Assembly: GCF_008000995.1 (NCBI RefSeq)
Contig: NZ_CP042828.1
Span: 3,896,882-3,960,881 of the forward strand
Origin: Ruania zhangjianzhongii
Lineage (GTDB): Bacteria > Actinomycetota > Actinomycetes > Actinomycetales > Beutenbergiaceae
Direction of reading: 5' to 3'
DNA: 64,000 nt
Shown here: one piece after another, positions 51,290 through 60,706 of the stretch
Numbering within the stretch: the stretch's first letter is position 1
How the letters are laid out: every line of letters starts with the position of its first letter
Notes under the pieces: model-generated
Told to the model about the DNA's origin: nothing
The model's input: only the letters and a program-made list of their open reading frames with translations
The model's database searches: none
Translations under genes and position numbers: made by a program

Positions 51290-53007
51290 CGCTCCTCGAC
51301 CGGGTGCGCACCTGGATCGCCGACGACCCGGACCCAGCCACGGCCGCTGAGCTGACCGCCCTGCTCGATACTGCCGGCGGTACCGGTCCAGCCGCTGAAG
51401 AGGCGCTCGGCGAGCTGGCCGACCGGTTCAGCGGACCGCTGACGTTCGGCACCGCGGGTCTGCGCGGCCGTCTGGGCGCCGGGCCACACCGGATGAACCG
51501 GGCGGTGGTGATCCGGGCCGCCGCCGGCCTGGTCGGCTACCTCACCGAGGCGCTCGGCTCCGGCCAGCACCCGGTGGTAGTGATCGGCTACGACGCCCGG
51601 TACGGCTCGGCGGACTTCGCCACCGACACTGCGGACGTGGTGGCCGCAGCCGGAGGCCGCGCATTGCTGCTGCCCGGCCCACTGCCGACGCCGGTGCTTG
51701 CCTATGCAGTCCGAGCCCTGGAGGCGGACGCCGGGGTGATGGTCACCGCCTCGCACAACCCTCCGCAGGACAACGGCTACAAGGTGTACCTGGGCGGCCG
51801 GGTGGTCACCGATGCCGGGCAGGGTGCCCAGATCGTGCCGCCGCACGACGAGAAGATCGCCGAGGCGATCGCTGCCGTGCCCGCGGTGGCAGCGGTGCCC
51901 CGGTCCGCCGAGGATGCGCACCGCTCGGGAGGCCGGCGTGAGCTGCTCGAACCCGCGCTGGTGGAGGACTACCTGGCCCGGGCCGCAGGCACGCAGGTCT
52001 CACCAGACCAGCCGCTACGGGTCGTGCTCACCTCGATGCACGGCGTGGGCGGGCAGCTGGCACAGCGGGCACTGGAGGGCGCAGGCTCCGAAGTCCATCC
52101 GGTGCCCGAGCAGGCCGAACCGGATCCGGACTTCCCCACGGTGGCGTTCCCGAACCCCGAGGAGCCCGGTGCGCTCGACCTGGCCCTGGCCCTGGCACGA
52201 GAAGTCCGCGCCGACCTGGTGATCGCCAACGACCCGGATGCGGACCGCTGCTCGGCGGCGATCCCTGACCCTGCTGCTGAGGGCGGCTGGCGCCAGCTCA
52301 CCGGCGACGAGGTGGGTGCCATCCTCGGCCAGGACGCCGCCGAGCGGCTGGTGGCCGCGGGTGAGCAGCGAGTGCTGGCCAGCTCGGTGGTCTCCTCCCA
52401 GCTGCTGGCCGCGATCGCCGCTGAGCACGGGCTCGAGCACCGGGCCACGCTCACCGGGTTCAAGTGGATCAGCCGGGTGCCGGACCTGGCCTACGGGTAC
52501 GAGGAGGCACTCGGCTACTGCACCGACCCGGATGCGGTCCGGGACAAGGACGGCATCTCCGCGGCCGTGCGCCTGGCCCGCCTGGCCGGCGCCCGGAAGG
52601 CCGAGGGCGGCAGCCTGCAGTCGCTGCTGGACGAGCTGGCCGTCCGGCATGGGGTGCACGCCACCGCCCCGGTGACCGTACGGGTGGAAGACTCCGGCGA
52701 CATCGCCGTCCTGATGGACCGGCTACGCACGGCGCCGCCGCAGACCCTGGTGGGCTCCGCCGTCGTGCAACGCGTGGACCTGACCCGGGGCAGCGACGAC
52801 CTCCCGCCCACCGACGCGCTGGTGCTCGCCACCGAGGCCGGGGACCGGGTGATCGTGCGCCCGTCCGGGACGGAACCGAAGCTGAAGTGCTACCTGGAGG
52901 TGATCGAGCCGGTGTCCGGGCCGGAGACGCTGACCCAGAGCCGCGCCCGAGCCACCGGCCGGCTGCAGCAGCTACGCACCGAGGTGAGCGCCGCCGTCAG
53001 CCTGTGA
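51286..53007 (+). CDS. Phosphohexomutase/phosphopentomutase (PgcA/PmmB type)
   Basis: A 573-residue alpha-D-phosphohexomutase. [15 protein letters not shown] holds the phosphoserine, NDPDADR binds the metal, [14 protein letters not shown] is the sugar loop (usually GY-GD) and [12 protein letters not shown] the phosphate-binding loop. Length and N-terminal FGTAGLRG place it in the PgcA/PGM2 group, which interconverts glucose, mannose or pentose 1- and 6/5-phosphates. Coupling to PNP favours a phosphopentomutase role in nucleoside salvage. The stop abuts the MscS stop with no spacer. Confidence 0.9.
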   Translation: MTLLDRVRTWIADDPDPATAAELTALLDTAGGTGPAAEEALGELADRFSGPLTFGTAGLRGRLGAGPHRMNRAVVIRAAAGLVGYLTEALGSGQHPVVVIGYDARYGSADFATDTADVVAAAGGRALLLPGPLPTPVLAYAVRALEADAGVMVTASHNPPQDNGYKVYLGGRVVTDAGQGAQIVPPHDEKIAEAIAAVPAVAAVPRSAEDAHRSGGRRELLEPALVEDYLARAAGTQVSPDQPLRVVLTSMHGVGGQLAQRALEGAGSEVHPVPEQAEPDPDFPTVAFPNPEEPGALDLALALAREVRADLVIANDPDADRCSAAIPDPAAEGGWRQLTGDEVGAILGQDAAERLVAAGEQRVLASSVVSSQLLAAIAAEHGLEHRATLTGFKWISRVPDLAYGYEEALGYCTDPDAVRDKDGISAAVRLARLAGARKAEGGSLQSLLDELAVRHGVHATAPVTVRVEDSGDIAVLMDRLRTAPPQTLVGSAVVQRVDLTRGSDDLPPTDALVLATEAGDRVIVRPSGTEPKLKCYLEVIEPVSGPETLTQSRARATGRLQQLRTEVSAAVSL

Positions 53008-54135
53008 CTACTGGTCTCCGCCGGCCGGTCCCTCGAGTACGTCGCCGTCCCGGCGGCCCTGTGGCGGCTGCGGCAGCGCGGGGGTGGAGGGGGCGGGCAG
53101 GGTCTGCTCGGTGAACGTGACCCGCTGCAGCGGGAGAGCCTCGGGATTGTGTTCGCGCAGCCAGGTGGCGAGCCCTTCCCGGACGTCGCAGCGCAGGAAC
53201 CAGTCGTCATCGGTGTCCTTGGTACTCACCTGAGCCCGCACGGTGAGCCGCTCGGTGGAGGAGTCGGTGACCCGCACCGCGCGGGAGCGACCGTCCCACA
53301 TCCCGCTCTCATCCACCAGGCGCTCGAACTCGGCCCGGAAGCCGGCCAGGTCCACCCGCCAGTCCAGGGAGAAGTAGATCAACCCGATCACCGACTCCCC
53401 GGTGCGGCTCCAGTTGATGAACGGGGTGGTGGTGAAGTAGGTGGACGGAAGCACCTTGTGCTGCTCGGTCCAGATGCTCACCACCACATAGGTCAGGGTG
53501 ATGTCCTCCACCGTCGCCCAGGTGCCGTCCACCTCCACGATGTCCCCGATCCGGATCGCATCGGTGAACGCCAGCTGCAGCCCGGCGAACATGTTGCCGA
53601 GCGAACTCTGCGCGGCGATACCGAGCACCACCGACAGCAGACCGGCCGAGGCCAGGATGGTGGCGCCGATCTGCTCCACCCCCTCGAACGTCAGCAGCAC
53701 CATCGCGCCACCGAGCACCACGAAGACGGCGTTCACCACCCGGCGGATCAGCAGCATCTGGGTCTGCACCCGCCGCTGGGCCCGGTCGTCGTCGCGCATC
53801 CGGGCAACCACCCGCTGCTGGGTCTGCCAGAGCCAGGCCAGCACCAGCGTGGCCACCAGCCACACCGCGGAGACGATCACCGCGATCAACAGCACGTGCA
53901 ACCCGATGTCCCGGAACGTGGAGGGGTTGGCCGCCTGTGAGAAAGAGATCCGCAGCGCCACGCTGAGCAGCAGCGCGGCAACCGGTCGACGCACCCGGGT
54001 CCAGGCGCGCTGCACCGGCCGCACCTTGCGTCCGACCCGGTTCAGCACCAGGTTGACCACCACCAGCACGATGAGTGCGCCAGCGGCCGCCGAGAACACG
54101 GCGATCAGCCATTTCAGTACCGGCCAGAAGTCCAT
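53008..54135 (-). CDS. Small-conductance mechanosensitive channel (MscS family)
   Basis: A 375-residue protein with about four membrane helices. The pore helix region AGLLSVVLGIAAQSSLGNMFAGLQLAF shows the Gly/Ala-packed pattern of MscS TM3, followed by the beta domain (RIGDIVEVDGTWATVEDITLTYVVV) and a C-terminal alpha/beta domain. It opens under membrane tension in osmotic downshock. The ATG at 54135 begins the first helix. It ends exactly where the convergent phosphomutase ends; the divergent threonine deaminase starts 36 bases away. Confidence 0.9.
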   Translation of the reverse strand: MDFWPVLKWLIAVFSAAAGALIVLVVVNLVLNRVGRKVRPVQRAWTRVRRPVAALLLSVALRISFSQAANPSTFRDIGLHVLLIAVIVSAVWLVATLVLAWLWQTQQRVVARMRDDDRAQRRVQTQMLLIRRVVNAVFVVLGGAMVLLTFEGVEQIGATILASAGLLSVVLGIAAQSSLGNMFAGLQLAFTDAIRIGDIVEVDGTWATVEDITLTYVVVSIWTEQHKVLPSTYFTTTPFINWSRTGESVIGLIYFSLDWRVDLAGFRAEFERLVDESGMWDGRSRAVRVTDSSTERLTVRAQVSTKDTDDDWFLRCDVREGLATWLREHNPEALPLQRVTFTEQTLPAPSTPALPQPPQGRRDGDVLEGPAGGDQ

Positions 54136-54171
54136 GTCTCCATGACAACACACCCTCCTAGACTTCCGCCC

Positions 54172-55446
54172 ATGAGCTTCGACACCCACCAGGTCACCGC
54201 GACCACCGTCCGCGAGGCGGCTCAGCGGATCCAGCACGCTGTCACCCGTACCCCGCTGCAGCCGTGGCACCGGGTGAGCGAAGCCACTGGGGCCCGCGTG
54301 CTGGTCAAGCGAGAGGACCTGCAGGGCGTGCGCTCCTACAAGGTGCGCGGGGCGTTCAACCTGATGCTGCGCCTGGACGAGGCCGAACGGGTGCGTGGGG
54401 TGGTCTGCGCGAGCGCCGGCAACCACGCCCAGGGGGTGGCGATGGCGTGTGCGGAGCTCGGCATCGCCGGACGGATCTTTGTACCGCGGACCACGCCACG
54501 GCAGAAGCTGGACCGGATCGCGGGCCTGGGCGGCGATCAGGTACAGATCGTCGAGGTCGGCTCCACCTACGACGAAGCCTCCGCGGCAGCGCGGGCGTTC
54601 GCCGAGTCGGACGGCGCGGTGATGGTCCACCCCTTCGACGACCCGCGCACGATCACCGGGCAGGGCACGGTGGCCAAAGAGGTGCACGACCAGCTCGGTG
54701 CTCCCCCGGATGTGGTGGTGGTGCCGGTCGGCGGGGGCGGGCTGGTGGCGGGGATGGCCGCTTACTTCGCCGAGGCGTGCCCGCGCACCCGGGTGGTGGG
54801 GGTGGAGCCGGCGGGGGCGGCGAGCATGGCCGCCGCACTCGCCGCCGGAGCACCGGTCACTCTCACCGAGGTGGACACCTTCGTCGACGGCGCGGCGGTG
54901 CGCCGGGTCGGGGACGCCTCGCACGAGATCGTCGCCAGGCTGCAGGTGCCGATGGTGGCGGTGGACGAGGGCCGGATCTGCGCGGAGATGCTGGATCTGT
55001 ACCAGGTGGAGGGGATCATCACCGAACCCGCCGGGGCGCTCGCTCTGGCCGCAGTGGGCCCGACCGGTTCCGGTGCGACGGTGGAGGTCGGCCCGGGCGC
55101 GACCGTGGTGTGCATCCTCTCCGGTGGGAACAACGACATCTCCCGGTACGCCGAGGTCCAGGAGCGCGCGCTGGTGCACGCCGGCCTCCGGCACTACTTC
55201 GTGATCGAGTTCCCGCAGGAACCCGGGGCGTTGCGACGGTTCCTGGACGCGGTGCTCGGCCCGGAGGACGACATCTCCCTGTTCGAGTACACCAAACGGT
55301 CCAACCGGGAGACCGGGCCGGCGTTCGTGGGGCTCACTCTGGGGTCAGCCGAGGACTACCGGCCATTGCTGGAGCGGATGGACGCCTCCCGGCTCACCTA
55401 CCGCCCGATCCCGCCGGACTCGCCGCTGTTCCGCTTCTTCGCCTGA
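54172..55446 (+). CDS. ilvA: Threonine ammonia-lyase (biosynthetic threonine deaminase)
   Basis: A 424-residue fold-type II PLP enzyme. The PLP lysine is in SYKVRGAFNL, the phosphate-binding glycine loop is VPVGGGGLVAG, SAGNHAQGVA contacts the substrate, and an ACT-like C-terminal segment begins near HYFVIEFPQEPGALRRFL. It converts threonine to 2-oxobutyrate for isoleucine synthesis. The shorter ATG at 54172 is preferred because TAGACT lies seven bases before it; an in-frame ATG at 54142 would leave only six bases to the divergent MscS start. Confidence 0.92.
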   Translation: MSFDTHQVTATTVREAAQRIQHAVTRTPLQPWHRVSEATGARVLVKREDLQGVRSYKVRGAFNLMLRLDEAERVRGVVCASAGNHAQGVAMACAELGIAGRIFVPRTTPRQKLDRIAGLGGDQVQIVEVGSTYDEASAAARAFAESDGAVMVHPFDDPRTITGQGTVAKEVHDQLGAPPDVVVVPVGGGGLVAGMAAYFAEACPRTRVVGVEPAGAASMAAALAAGAPVTLTEVDTFVDGAAVRRVGDASHEIVARLQVPMVAVDEGRICAEMLDLYQVEGIITEPAGALALAAVGPTGSGATVEVGPGATVVCILSGGNNDISRYAEVQERALVHAGLRHYFVIEFPQEPGALRRFLDAVLGPEDDISLFEYTKRSNRETGPAFVGLTLGSAEDYRPLLERMDASRLTYRPIPPDSPLFRFFA

Positions 55447-55471
55447 CCCTCGCGGCGAGTATCGTGAGGTC

Positions 55472-56101
55472 ATGACCGAGTCCGGGTACGGCGACTTCGA
55501 GTTCGAGCGCAAATTCCTGGTGCGTGCTCTGCCCACGGACCTGCTGGTCGGTGCCACACCCGATGTGATCGTGCAGAGCTACTACCTGGCCAGCGAGGGC
55601 TACGCGCTCCGGGTGCGGCTGCAGGCGCCGGCACCGCCCGAACCGTTCCGCCGCTCCGCGGACATCCCCGGAATTCTCGCTGCCGTGGCCGGCGACTGGT
55701 CGATGTGCACGCTGACCGCCAAGGGCCCGGCTGTGGGCGGCACCCGGTACGAGGCCGAGCGCGAGCTGGACCCGCTGGTGGCCGAGGAGATGGTCCGCCG
55801 GGGTGGCGCGAAGGTGCTCAAGCTGCGCCACGCCGTCTGGCTCGGTGAGGACGGCTGGGTGCTGGATGAGTTCCTCGGCAGCAACGCGCCACTGATCGTC
55901 GCCGAATGCGAACGCACCAGCCCGGTGACCGATCTGGTGATCCCGGACTTCTGCGTCACCGAGGTCTCCGAGGACACCCGGTTCGGCAACGAGAATCTGG
56001 CCTCGCGCCCGTATGCCGCCTGGGCGCGGGAGTTCGAGGCGGAGCTGGTGGCCGGTGGCACCGGGTACCTGACCTCGTTCGGACGGAACAGCCGCGTCTG
56101 A
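55472..56101 (+). CDS. CYTH-domain triphosphate tunnel protein
   Basis: A 209-residue CYTH/TTM-superfamily protein. The N-terminal EFERKFLV is the ExExK signature that coordinates metal and triphosphate, and alternating charged strands follow (ALRVRLQ, CTLTAKGP, EAERELD, VLDEFLG, IVAECE). Members hydrolyse inorganic triphosphate or thiamine triphosphate, or are class IV adenylyl cyclases; the activity cannot be chosen here. The ATG lies exactly six bases after TATCGT (leaderless). It starts 26 bases after ilvA. Confidence 0.88.
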   Translation: MTESGYGDFEFERKFLVRALPTDLLVGATPDVIVQSYYLASEGYALRVRLQAPAPPEPFRRSADIPGILAAVAGDWSMCTLTAKGPAVGGTRYEAERELDPLVAEEMVRRGGAKVLKLRHAVWLGEDGWVLDEFLGSNAPLIVAECERTSPVTDLVIPDFCVTEVSEDTRFGNENLASRPYAAWAREFEAELVAGGTGYLTSFGRNSRV

Positions 56102-56191
56102 AGTGCCAGGGCGGCGGAGCCCCGACTGAGGCCCGCGACCGATGGTCGGGTAAATCTGGGAATCCGCTGTCAGCGGAGAACGCCTATTTCG

Positions 56192-56213
56192 CGAACAGAT
56201 GCTAAGATGTTCG
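56192..56213 (+). promoter_or_regulatory. Inverted repeat over the -10 of the HTH/nucleotidyltransferase module
   Basis: CGAACA (56192-56197) and TGTTCG (56208-56213) are inverted arms with a 10-base spacer that contains most of a TAAGAT -10-like hexamer (56203-56208). An operator over the promoter, about 65 bases upstream of the first gene, fits autoregulation by the HTH protein. No clear -35 was identified. Confidence 0.45.
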
Positions 56214-56275
56214 GGTAACCGGACGATTCCACTGCCGGTTGAACGGCGTGGATACCTGAACGGGAGTGTGCGCTC

Positions 56276-57358
56276 ATGGCAACCGATGAGGTGCTGACTG
56301 CTGCCGAGGTGGAGCGTCGCATCGTCCAGGTCATGCGTGACCGCCTCCCAGAGACCTGGAAGGTCACAGGCCCTGCTGAGCTACAGCAGCGTTCGCCGCG
56401 CCCCGATCTGTCGATCCAGCTTCGAGCTTCCGATGGGAAGGCCGCGAGACTCCTCTTCAAGGTCAAGCAGGTCATCGAGCGCCGTGACGTCGCACACATC
56501 GCAGACCAGGTTCGCCTCATCGCGGTGGAATTCGGAGGCGTTCCCGTCGTGGCAGCGCGCTATCTGTCAACTTCCGTGCGCGAGGCTCTGGTGGAGGACG
56601 GGCTGTCCTATGTAGATGCCACCGGCAACATGCGCATTGCTATCGACTCCCCGGCCATCTTCATCTCTGACCGGGGCGAGGACCGAGATCCGTGGCGCAA
56701 GGGCCGTCCGCGGGGCACGCTCAAGGGTGAACCCGCGGCGCGTGTTGCTCGCGCTCTCTTGGACTACAACCGCGACTGGACGGTCCGTGAGCTCACGGCT
56801 GCGTCGGGCGCGTCCACGGGTGCGGCGTACCGGGTGTTGGAGTATCTGCAACGCGAGGACCTCGTCATCAAGGGGGACAAGCGTTACCGCGTGACCGACT
56901 GGGAGCGGTTACTGCGCGCGTGGAGTTCTGACGCCGCCTTCCAGACGACGACGCGCGTGATGGCGTTCATCGAGCCGAGAGGAGTGGATGCCTTCCTCGC
57001 GAAGGTGGCCGCGGAACTTACCTTGCCGGCGGCTGTGACGGGGTCTGTCGCTGCGAAGCAGTGGGCGACGTACGCGCCGGCCAAGGCCGCCTACGTTTAC
57101 GTCTCGTCGATCCAAGAGACATCGGAGCGGTGGGGCCTGCGGCCTAACGCGGCTGCGCCCAACGTGATCCTCTTGGAGCCCAGGACGGTCGGCGACGTCC
57201 CGTTCCAGAATACGGCGCGGGCCGAAGGTGGCTACCCGGTGGCGGCCCCCGCCCAGGTGGCCGCCGACCTGCTGAACGGACCGGGTCGCGAACCTTCCGA
57301 AGGCGAATACCTGATCGAGTGGATGAAGGCCAACGAGGAGCGCTGGCGTCGTGATTGA
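56276..57358 (+). CDS. Winged-helix protein with endonuclease-like N-domain; putative AbiEi-like antitoxin/regulator
   Basis: A 360-residue protein. The N-terminal ~135 residues resemble a degenerate PD-(D/E)XK fold (RPDLSIQL...LLFKVKQVIERRD, then YVDATGNMRI), with the catalytic Glu apparently replaced. A winged helix follows at ~150-205 (ARALLDYNRDWTVRELTAASG...GAAYRVLEYLQREDLV) and a C-terminal domain to the end. It overlaps by eight bases the gene for a nucleotidyltransferase-like protein, the layout of type IV AbiE-like toxin-antitoxin pairs. Wobble positions are less GC-rich than neighbours, suggesting acquisition. The antitoxin role is inferred from context. Confidence 0.65.
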   Translation: MATDEVLTAAEVERRIVQVMRDRLPETWKVTGPAELQQRSPRPDLSIQLRASDGKAARLLFKVKQVIERRDVAHIADQVRLIAVEFGGVPVVAARYLSTSVREALVEDGLSYVDATGNMRIAIDSPAIFISDRGEDRDPWRKGRPRGTLKGEPAARVARALLDYNRDWTVRELTAASGASTGAAYRVLEYLQREDLVIKGDKRYRVTDWERLLRAWSSDAAFQTTTRVMAFIEPRGVDAFLAKVAAELTLPAAVTGSVAAKQWATYAPAKAAYVYVSSIQETSERWGLRPNAAAPNVILLEPRTVGDVPFQNTARAEGGYPVAAPAQVAADLLNGPGREPSEGEYLIEWMKANEERWRRD

Positions 57359-58188
57359 CGAGGTGACCATGGCGCGGATGGGGCTGCTCGACGCGCTGGA
57401 AGCATTGGAGTCGCACCTCGACGCGCTCATCATCATCGGCGCACAGGCCGTCTACCTGCACACGGGAGCGACGGACATTGCCCTGGCCGAGTTCACCACC
57501 GACGGCGACGTCGCGGTGGACCCCAACCTACTGAGTTCCGACCCGCTGGTCGAGGAGGCAATGAGCGCGGCGGGCTTCTCGCCGGATCCGCGCCCGAGCG
57601 CGGTTGGGTCATGGATCTCCCGGTGGGGTGTGCCGGTCGACCTGATGGTGCCAGATGCCGTCGCCGGCGCCGGGCGCCGAGGGGTTCGGGTGCCGAGGGG
57701 TTCGGGTGCCGCCGCACGACGCGAAGTCGATGCGGAGGGCGCGAGGCATCGAGGCGGCGTTGATAGACAACTCCAAGATGATTATCCGGCCGTTTGATCG
57801 TGCCATCGACCGTCGGGAGTTCGAGGTCTCTGTGGCCGGTCCGGCAGCGTTGTTGGTGGCCAAACTGCACAAGATCCATGACCGGCTCGAGACCCGGTCG
57901 AGACAGGACAACAAGGACGCCCACGACGTCTACCGTCTGCTGCGGGCAGTCGAGACGCAGGTACTCGCCGAAGCGATCAGCCGGCTGCTGGGCGAGGACC
58001 ACAGCGTGGAGGTGACACGCGAGGGCCTCGACCAACTCCGCGACCTCTTCGCGCAAGGATCAGGCGCTCGCGGATGCCTCATGGCTGGCGCAGCGGAGGA
58101 ACTGGTGGGCGACCCAACTGCCGTGTCCGAGAGTGTGGCGCTGCTGGCGCAAGATCTGCTTGAAGCCGTGGACTCCCAGAGCACCTAG
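57351..58188 (+). pseudogene. Nucleotidyltransferase-like toxin candidate, frameshifted by a 16-bp duplication
   Basis: The 5' part encodes an MNT/AbiEii-like nucleotidyltransferase fold: IIIGAQAVYLHTG, TTDGDVAVD (paired catalytic Asp) and VPVDLMVPD (third Asp). After residue ~107 the frame shifts. The correct continuation (VPPHDAKSMRRARGIEAALI ... AALLVAKLHKIHDR ... DNKDAHDVYRLLRAV) lies in another frame up to 58188. Removing one copy of the exact 16-bp tandem repeat at 57678-57709 restores a single 273-codon frame. Starts at GTG overlapping the upstream gene. As read it makes a truncated protein lacking the KDxxDxY-type helix. Confidence 0.82.
57678..57709 (+). repeat. 16-bp tandem duplication inside the nucleotidyltransferase gene
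   Basis: CGAGGGGTTCGGGTGC is present twice in direct succession (57678-57693, 57694-57709). Its length (3n+1) causes the frameshift. Slippage between the copies could restore the frame. Confidence 0.92.
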
Positions 58189-58241
58189 CACGACGACGTT
58201 ACTCGCCAGCATAGGTCGGTCGGCACGCCTAGACTCGCCCC

Positions 58242-59249
58242 ATGGCTGTCACGACCACTCACCCGGCCACCCGCTCGGCGAGCCAGGTGAACACGGACGC
58301 GAGCGCCGTCGTCGGCTCGGCCCAACTGAGCAACACGGCCCTGCGCACGTTCCTGCACGGGCTGCCCGGAACCGATGCGGTCGGCCTGGAGGGCCGCGCC
58401 GCCCAGCTCGGTTCCCGTTCGATCAAGACCACCGCCAAGGCGTGGGGGCTGGACACGATCATCTCGATGATCGACCTGACCACGCTGGAAGGCGCCGACA
58501 CCCCCGGCAAGGTGCGCTCCCTCGTCGCGAAGGCGCTCACTCCGCAGCCGGGCGATCCGAGTTGCCCCCGGCCGGCCGCCGTCTGCGTGTACGGCGATCT
58601 GGTGCCGGTGGCCAAGGAAGCGATCGGCGCTGCCCCGGTGGCGGTGGCCGCGGTGGCCACCGGCTTCCCCGCCGGGCGGGCCGGGAAGGCGGCGCGACTG
58701 GCGGATACCGGCGATGCGGTCGAGGCCGGGGCGGACGAGATCGACATGGTGATCGACCGAGGTGCGTTCCTGGCCGGGGACTACCGCAAGGTCTACGACG
58801 ACATCGTCGCCGTCCGCGAGATCTGCCAGTCCCGCACCACACCGGCGCACCTGAAGGTGATCCTGGAGACCGGTGAGCTGGCCACCTACGACAATGTCCG
58901 CCGCGCCTCCTGGCTGGCGATGCTCGCCGGTGCGGACTTCATCAAGACCTCCACCGGGAAGGTCTCCCCCGCGGCGACGCTGCCGGTGACCGTGCTGATG
59001 CTGGAGGCGGTCCGGGACTTCCTCGCGGCCACCGGCGTGCAGATCGGGGTCAAACCGGCCGGTGGTATCCGCTCGGCGAAGGATGCGCTGAAGTACCTGG
59101 TCGCGGTGAACGAGGTGGCCGGCGAGGCATGGCTGGACCCGGAGTTCTTCCGCTTCGGGGCCTCCTCCCTACTCAACGATGTGCTGTTGCAGCGGATCAA
59201 GCTCAGCACCGGCCACTACTCCGGTTCCGACTACGTGACGATCGACTGA
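58242..59249 (+). CDS. deoC: Deoxyribose-phosphate aldolase
   Basis: A 335-residue class I aldolase of the long actinobacterial type. The Schiff-base lysine is in ADFIKTSTGK, the second lysine in GVKPAGGIR, and DEIDMVIDRGAFL carries the conserved acid. It splits 2-deoxyribose 5-phosphate into glyceraldehyde 3-phosphate and acetaldehyde; the two aldehyde dehydrogenase genes directly downstream would oxidise the acetaldehyde. The ATG lies exactly six bases after TAGACT (leaderless). Confidence 0.93.
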   Translation: MAVTTTHPATRSASQVNTDASAVVGSAQLSNTALRTFLHGLPGTDAVGLEGRAAQLGSRSIKTTAKAWGLDTIISMIDLTTLEGADTPGKVRSLVAKALTPQPGDPSCPRPAAVCVYGDLVPVAKEAIGAAPVAVAAVATGFPAGRAGKAARLADTGDAVEAGADEIDMVIDRGAFLAGDYRKVYDDIVAVREICQSRTTPAHLKVILETGELATYDNVRRASWLAMLAGADFIKTSTGKVSPAATLPVTVLMLEAVRDFLAATGVQIGVKPAGGIRSAKDALKYLVAVNEVAGEAWLDPEFFRFGASSLLNDVLLQRIKLSTGHYSGSDYVTID

Positions 59250-59260
59250 GGACGGGCGCT

Positions 59261-60706
59261 ATGAGCAAGTTCGAGTACGCACCGGCCCCGGAGTCCCGTG
59301 CGGTGGTGGACATCGCCTCCTCCTACGGGCTGTTCATCAACGGGGAGTTCACCGACGGGGCCGGCGGTGCCATGAAGACGGTGAACCCGGCCACCGAGGA
59401 GGTGCTCGCCGACGTCGCAGTCGCCGACGAGGCGGACGTCGACCGGGCGGTGGCCGCCGCGCGCCGTGCTCAGGAGAAGGTCTGGGGGCCGATGCCCGGC
59501 GCGGAGCGGGCGAAGTACCTGTTCCGGATCGCGCGGCTGCTCGCCGAGCGGGCGCGGGAGTTCGCGGTGCTGGAGACGCTGGACAACGGTAAGCCGATCC
59601 GGGAGTCGCGGGATGTGGACGTGCCCACGGCGGCGGCGCACTTCTTCTACTACGCCGGCTGGGCGGACAAGCTCGGCTACGCCGGGTACGGCGCCGATCC
59701 GCGCCCGCACGGCGTCGCCGCGCAGGTGATCCCGTGGAACTTCCCGTTGCTGATGCTGGCCTGGAAGATCGCCCCGGCACTGGCCACCGGGAACACGGTG
59801 GTGCTGAAACCGGCCGAGACCACCCCGCTGACCGCGCTGCTGTTCGCCGATCTGCTCCGCCAGGCCGAGCTCCCGCCCGGAGTGGTGAACATCATCACCG
59901 GTGCCGGGCCTACGGGCTCCGCCCTGGTGAGGCATGCGGGAGTGGACAAGGTGGCCTTCACCGGATCGACCGCCGTCGGGCGGCTGATTGCGAAACAGAT
60001 CGCCGGTACGCGCAAGCACGCCACCCTCGAGCTCGGCGGTAAGGCCGCGAACATCGTGTTCGAGGACGCCGCCATCGACCAGGCGATCGAGGGCATCGTG
60101 AACGGCATCTACTTCAACCAGGGGCAGGTGTGCTGCGCCGGGTCGCGGCTGCTGGTGCAGGAGTCGGTGGCCGAGGAGGTCACCGAACGGCTGAAGCGGC
60201 GGCTGTCCACGCTCCGGGTGGGTGACCCGATGGACAAGAACACCGACGTCGGGGCGATCAACTCGGCAGCGCAGCTGGAACGGATCACTGCACTCACCCA
60301 GGTCGGGGAGGACGAGGGCGCCACCCGGTGGACCAGCGACTGCCCGCTGCCGGAGACCGGGTACTGGTTCGCGCCGACAGTGTTCACGAACGTGTCCTCC
60401 GCGCACCGGATCGCCCGGGAGGAGATCTTCGGGCCGGTGCTCTCGGTGCTGACGTTCCGCACGCCGGCGGAGGCGATCGCGAAGGCGAACAACATCCCCT
60501 ACGGGCTCTCGGCAGGGATCTGGACGGAGAAGGGGTCGCGAATCCTGGCGATGGCCGATGCGATGCGCGCCGGGGTGGTGTGGGCGAACACGTTCAACCG
60601 GTTCGACCCGACCAGCCCGTTCGGCGGCTACCAGGAGTCTGGTTACGGCCGGGAGGGTGGCCGGCACGGCCTGGCCTCCTACCTGGTGGAAGGAGGTGCG
60701 CGATGA
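59261..60706 (+). CDS. Aldehyde dehydrogenase
   Basis: A 481-residue NAD(P)-dependent aldehyde dehydrogenase with all catalytic elements: the VIPWNFPLLM oxyanion loop, GFTGST-type AFTGSTAVG, ELGGKAANIVF with the general-base Glu, and GQVCCAGSRL with the nucleophile Cys. EEIFGPVLSVL and NTFNRFDPTSPFGG are also present. It starts 11 bases after deoC and probably oxidises acetaldehyde from deoxyribose breakdown. It overlaps the second dehydrogenase by four bases (ATGA). Confidence 0.92.
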   Translation: MSKFEYAPAPESRAVVDIASSYGLFINGEFTDGAGGAMKTVNPATEEVLADVAVADEADVDRAVAAARRAQEKVWGPMPGAERAKYLFRIARLLAERAREFAVLETLDNGKPIRESRDVDVPTAAAHFFYYAGWADKLGYAGYGADPRPHGVAAQVIPWNFPLLMLAWKIAPALATGNTVVLKPAETTPLTALLFADLLRQAELPPGVVNIITGAGPTGSALVRHAGVDKVAFTGSTAVGRLIAKQIAGTRKHATLELGGKAANIVFEDAAIDQAIEGIVNGIYFNQGQVCCAGSRLLVQESVAEEVTERLKRRLSTLRVGDPMDKNTDVGAINSAAQLERITALTQVGEDEGATRWTSDCPLPETGYWFAPTVFTNVSSAHRIAREEIFGPVLSVLTFRTPAEAIAKANNIPYGLSAGIWTEKGSRILAMADAMRAGVVWANTFNRFDPTSPFGGYQESGYGREGGRHGLASYLVEGGAR

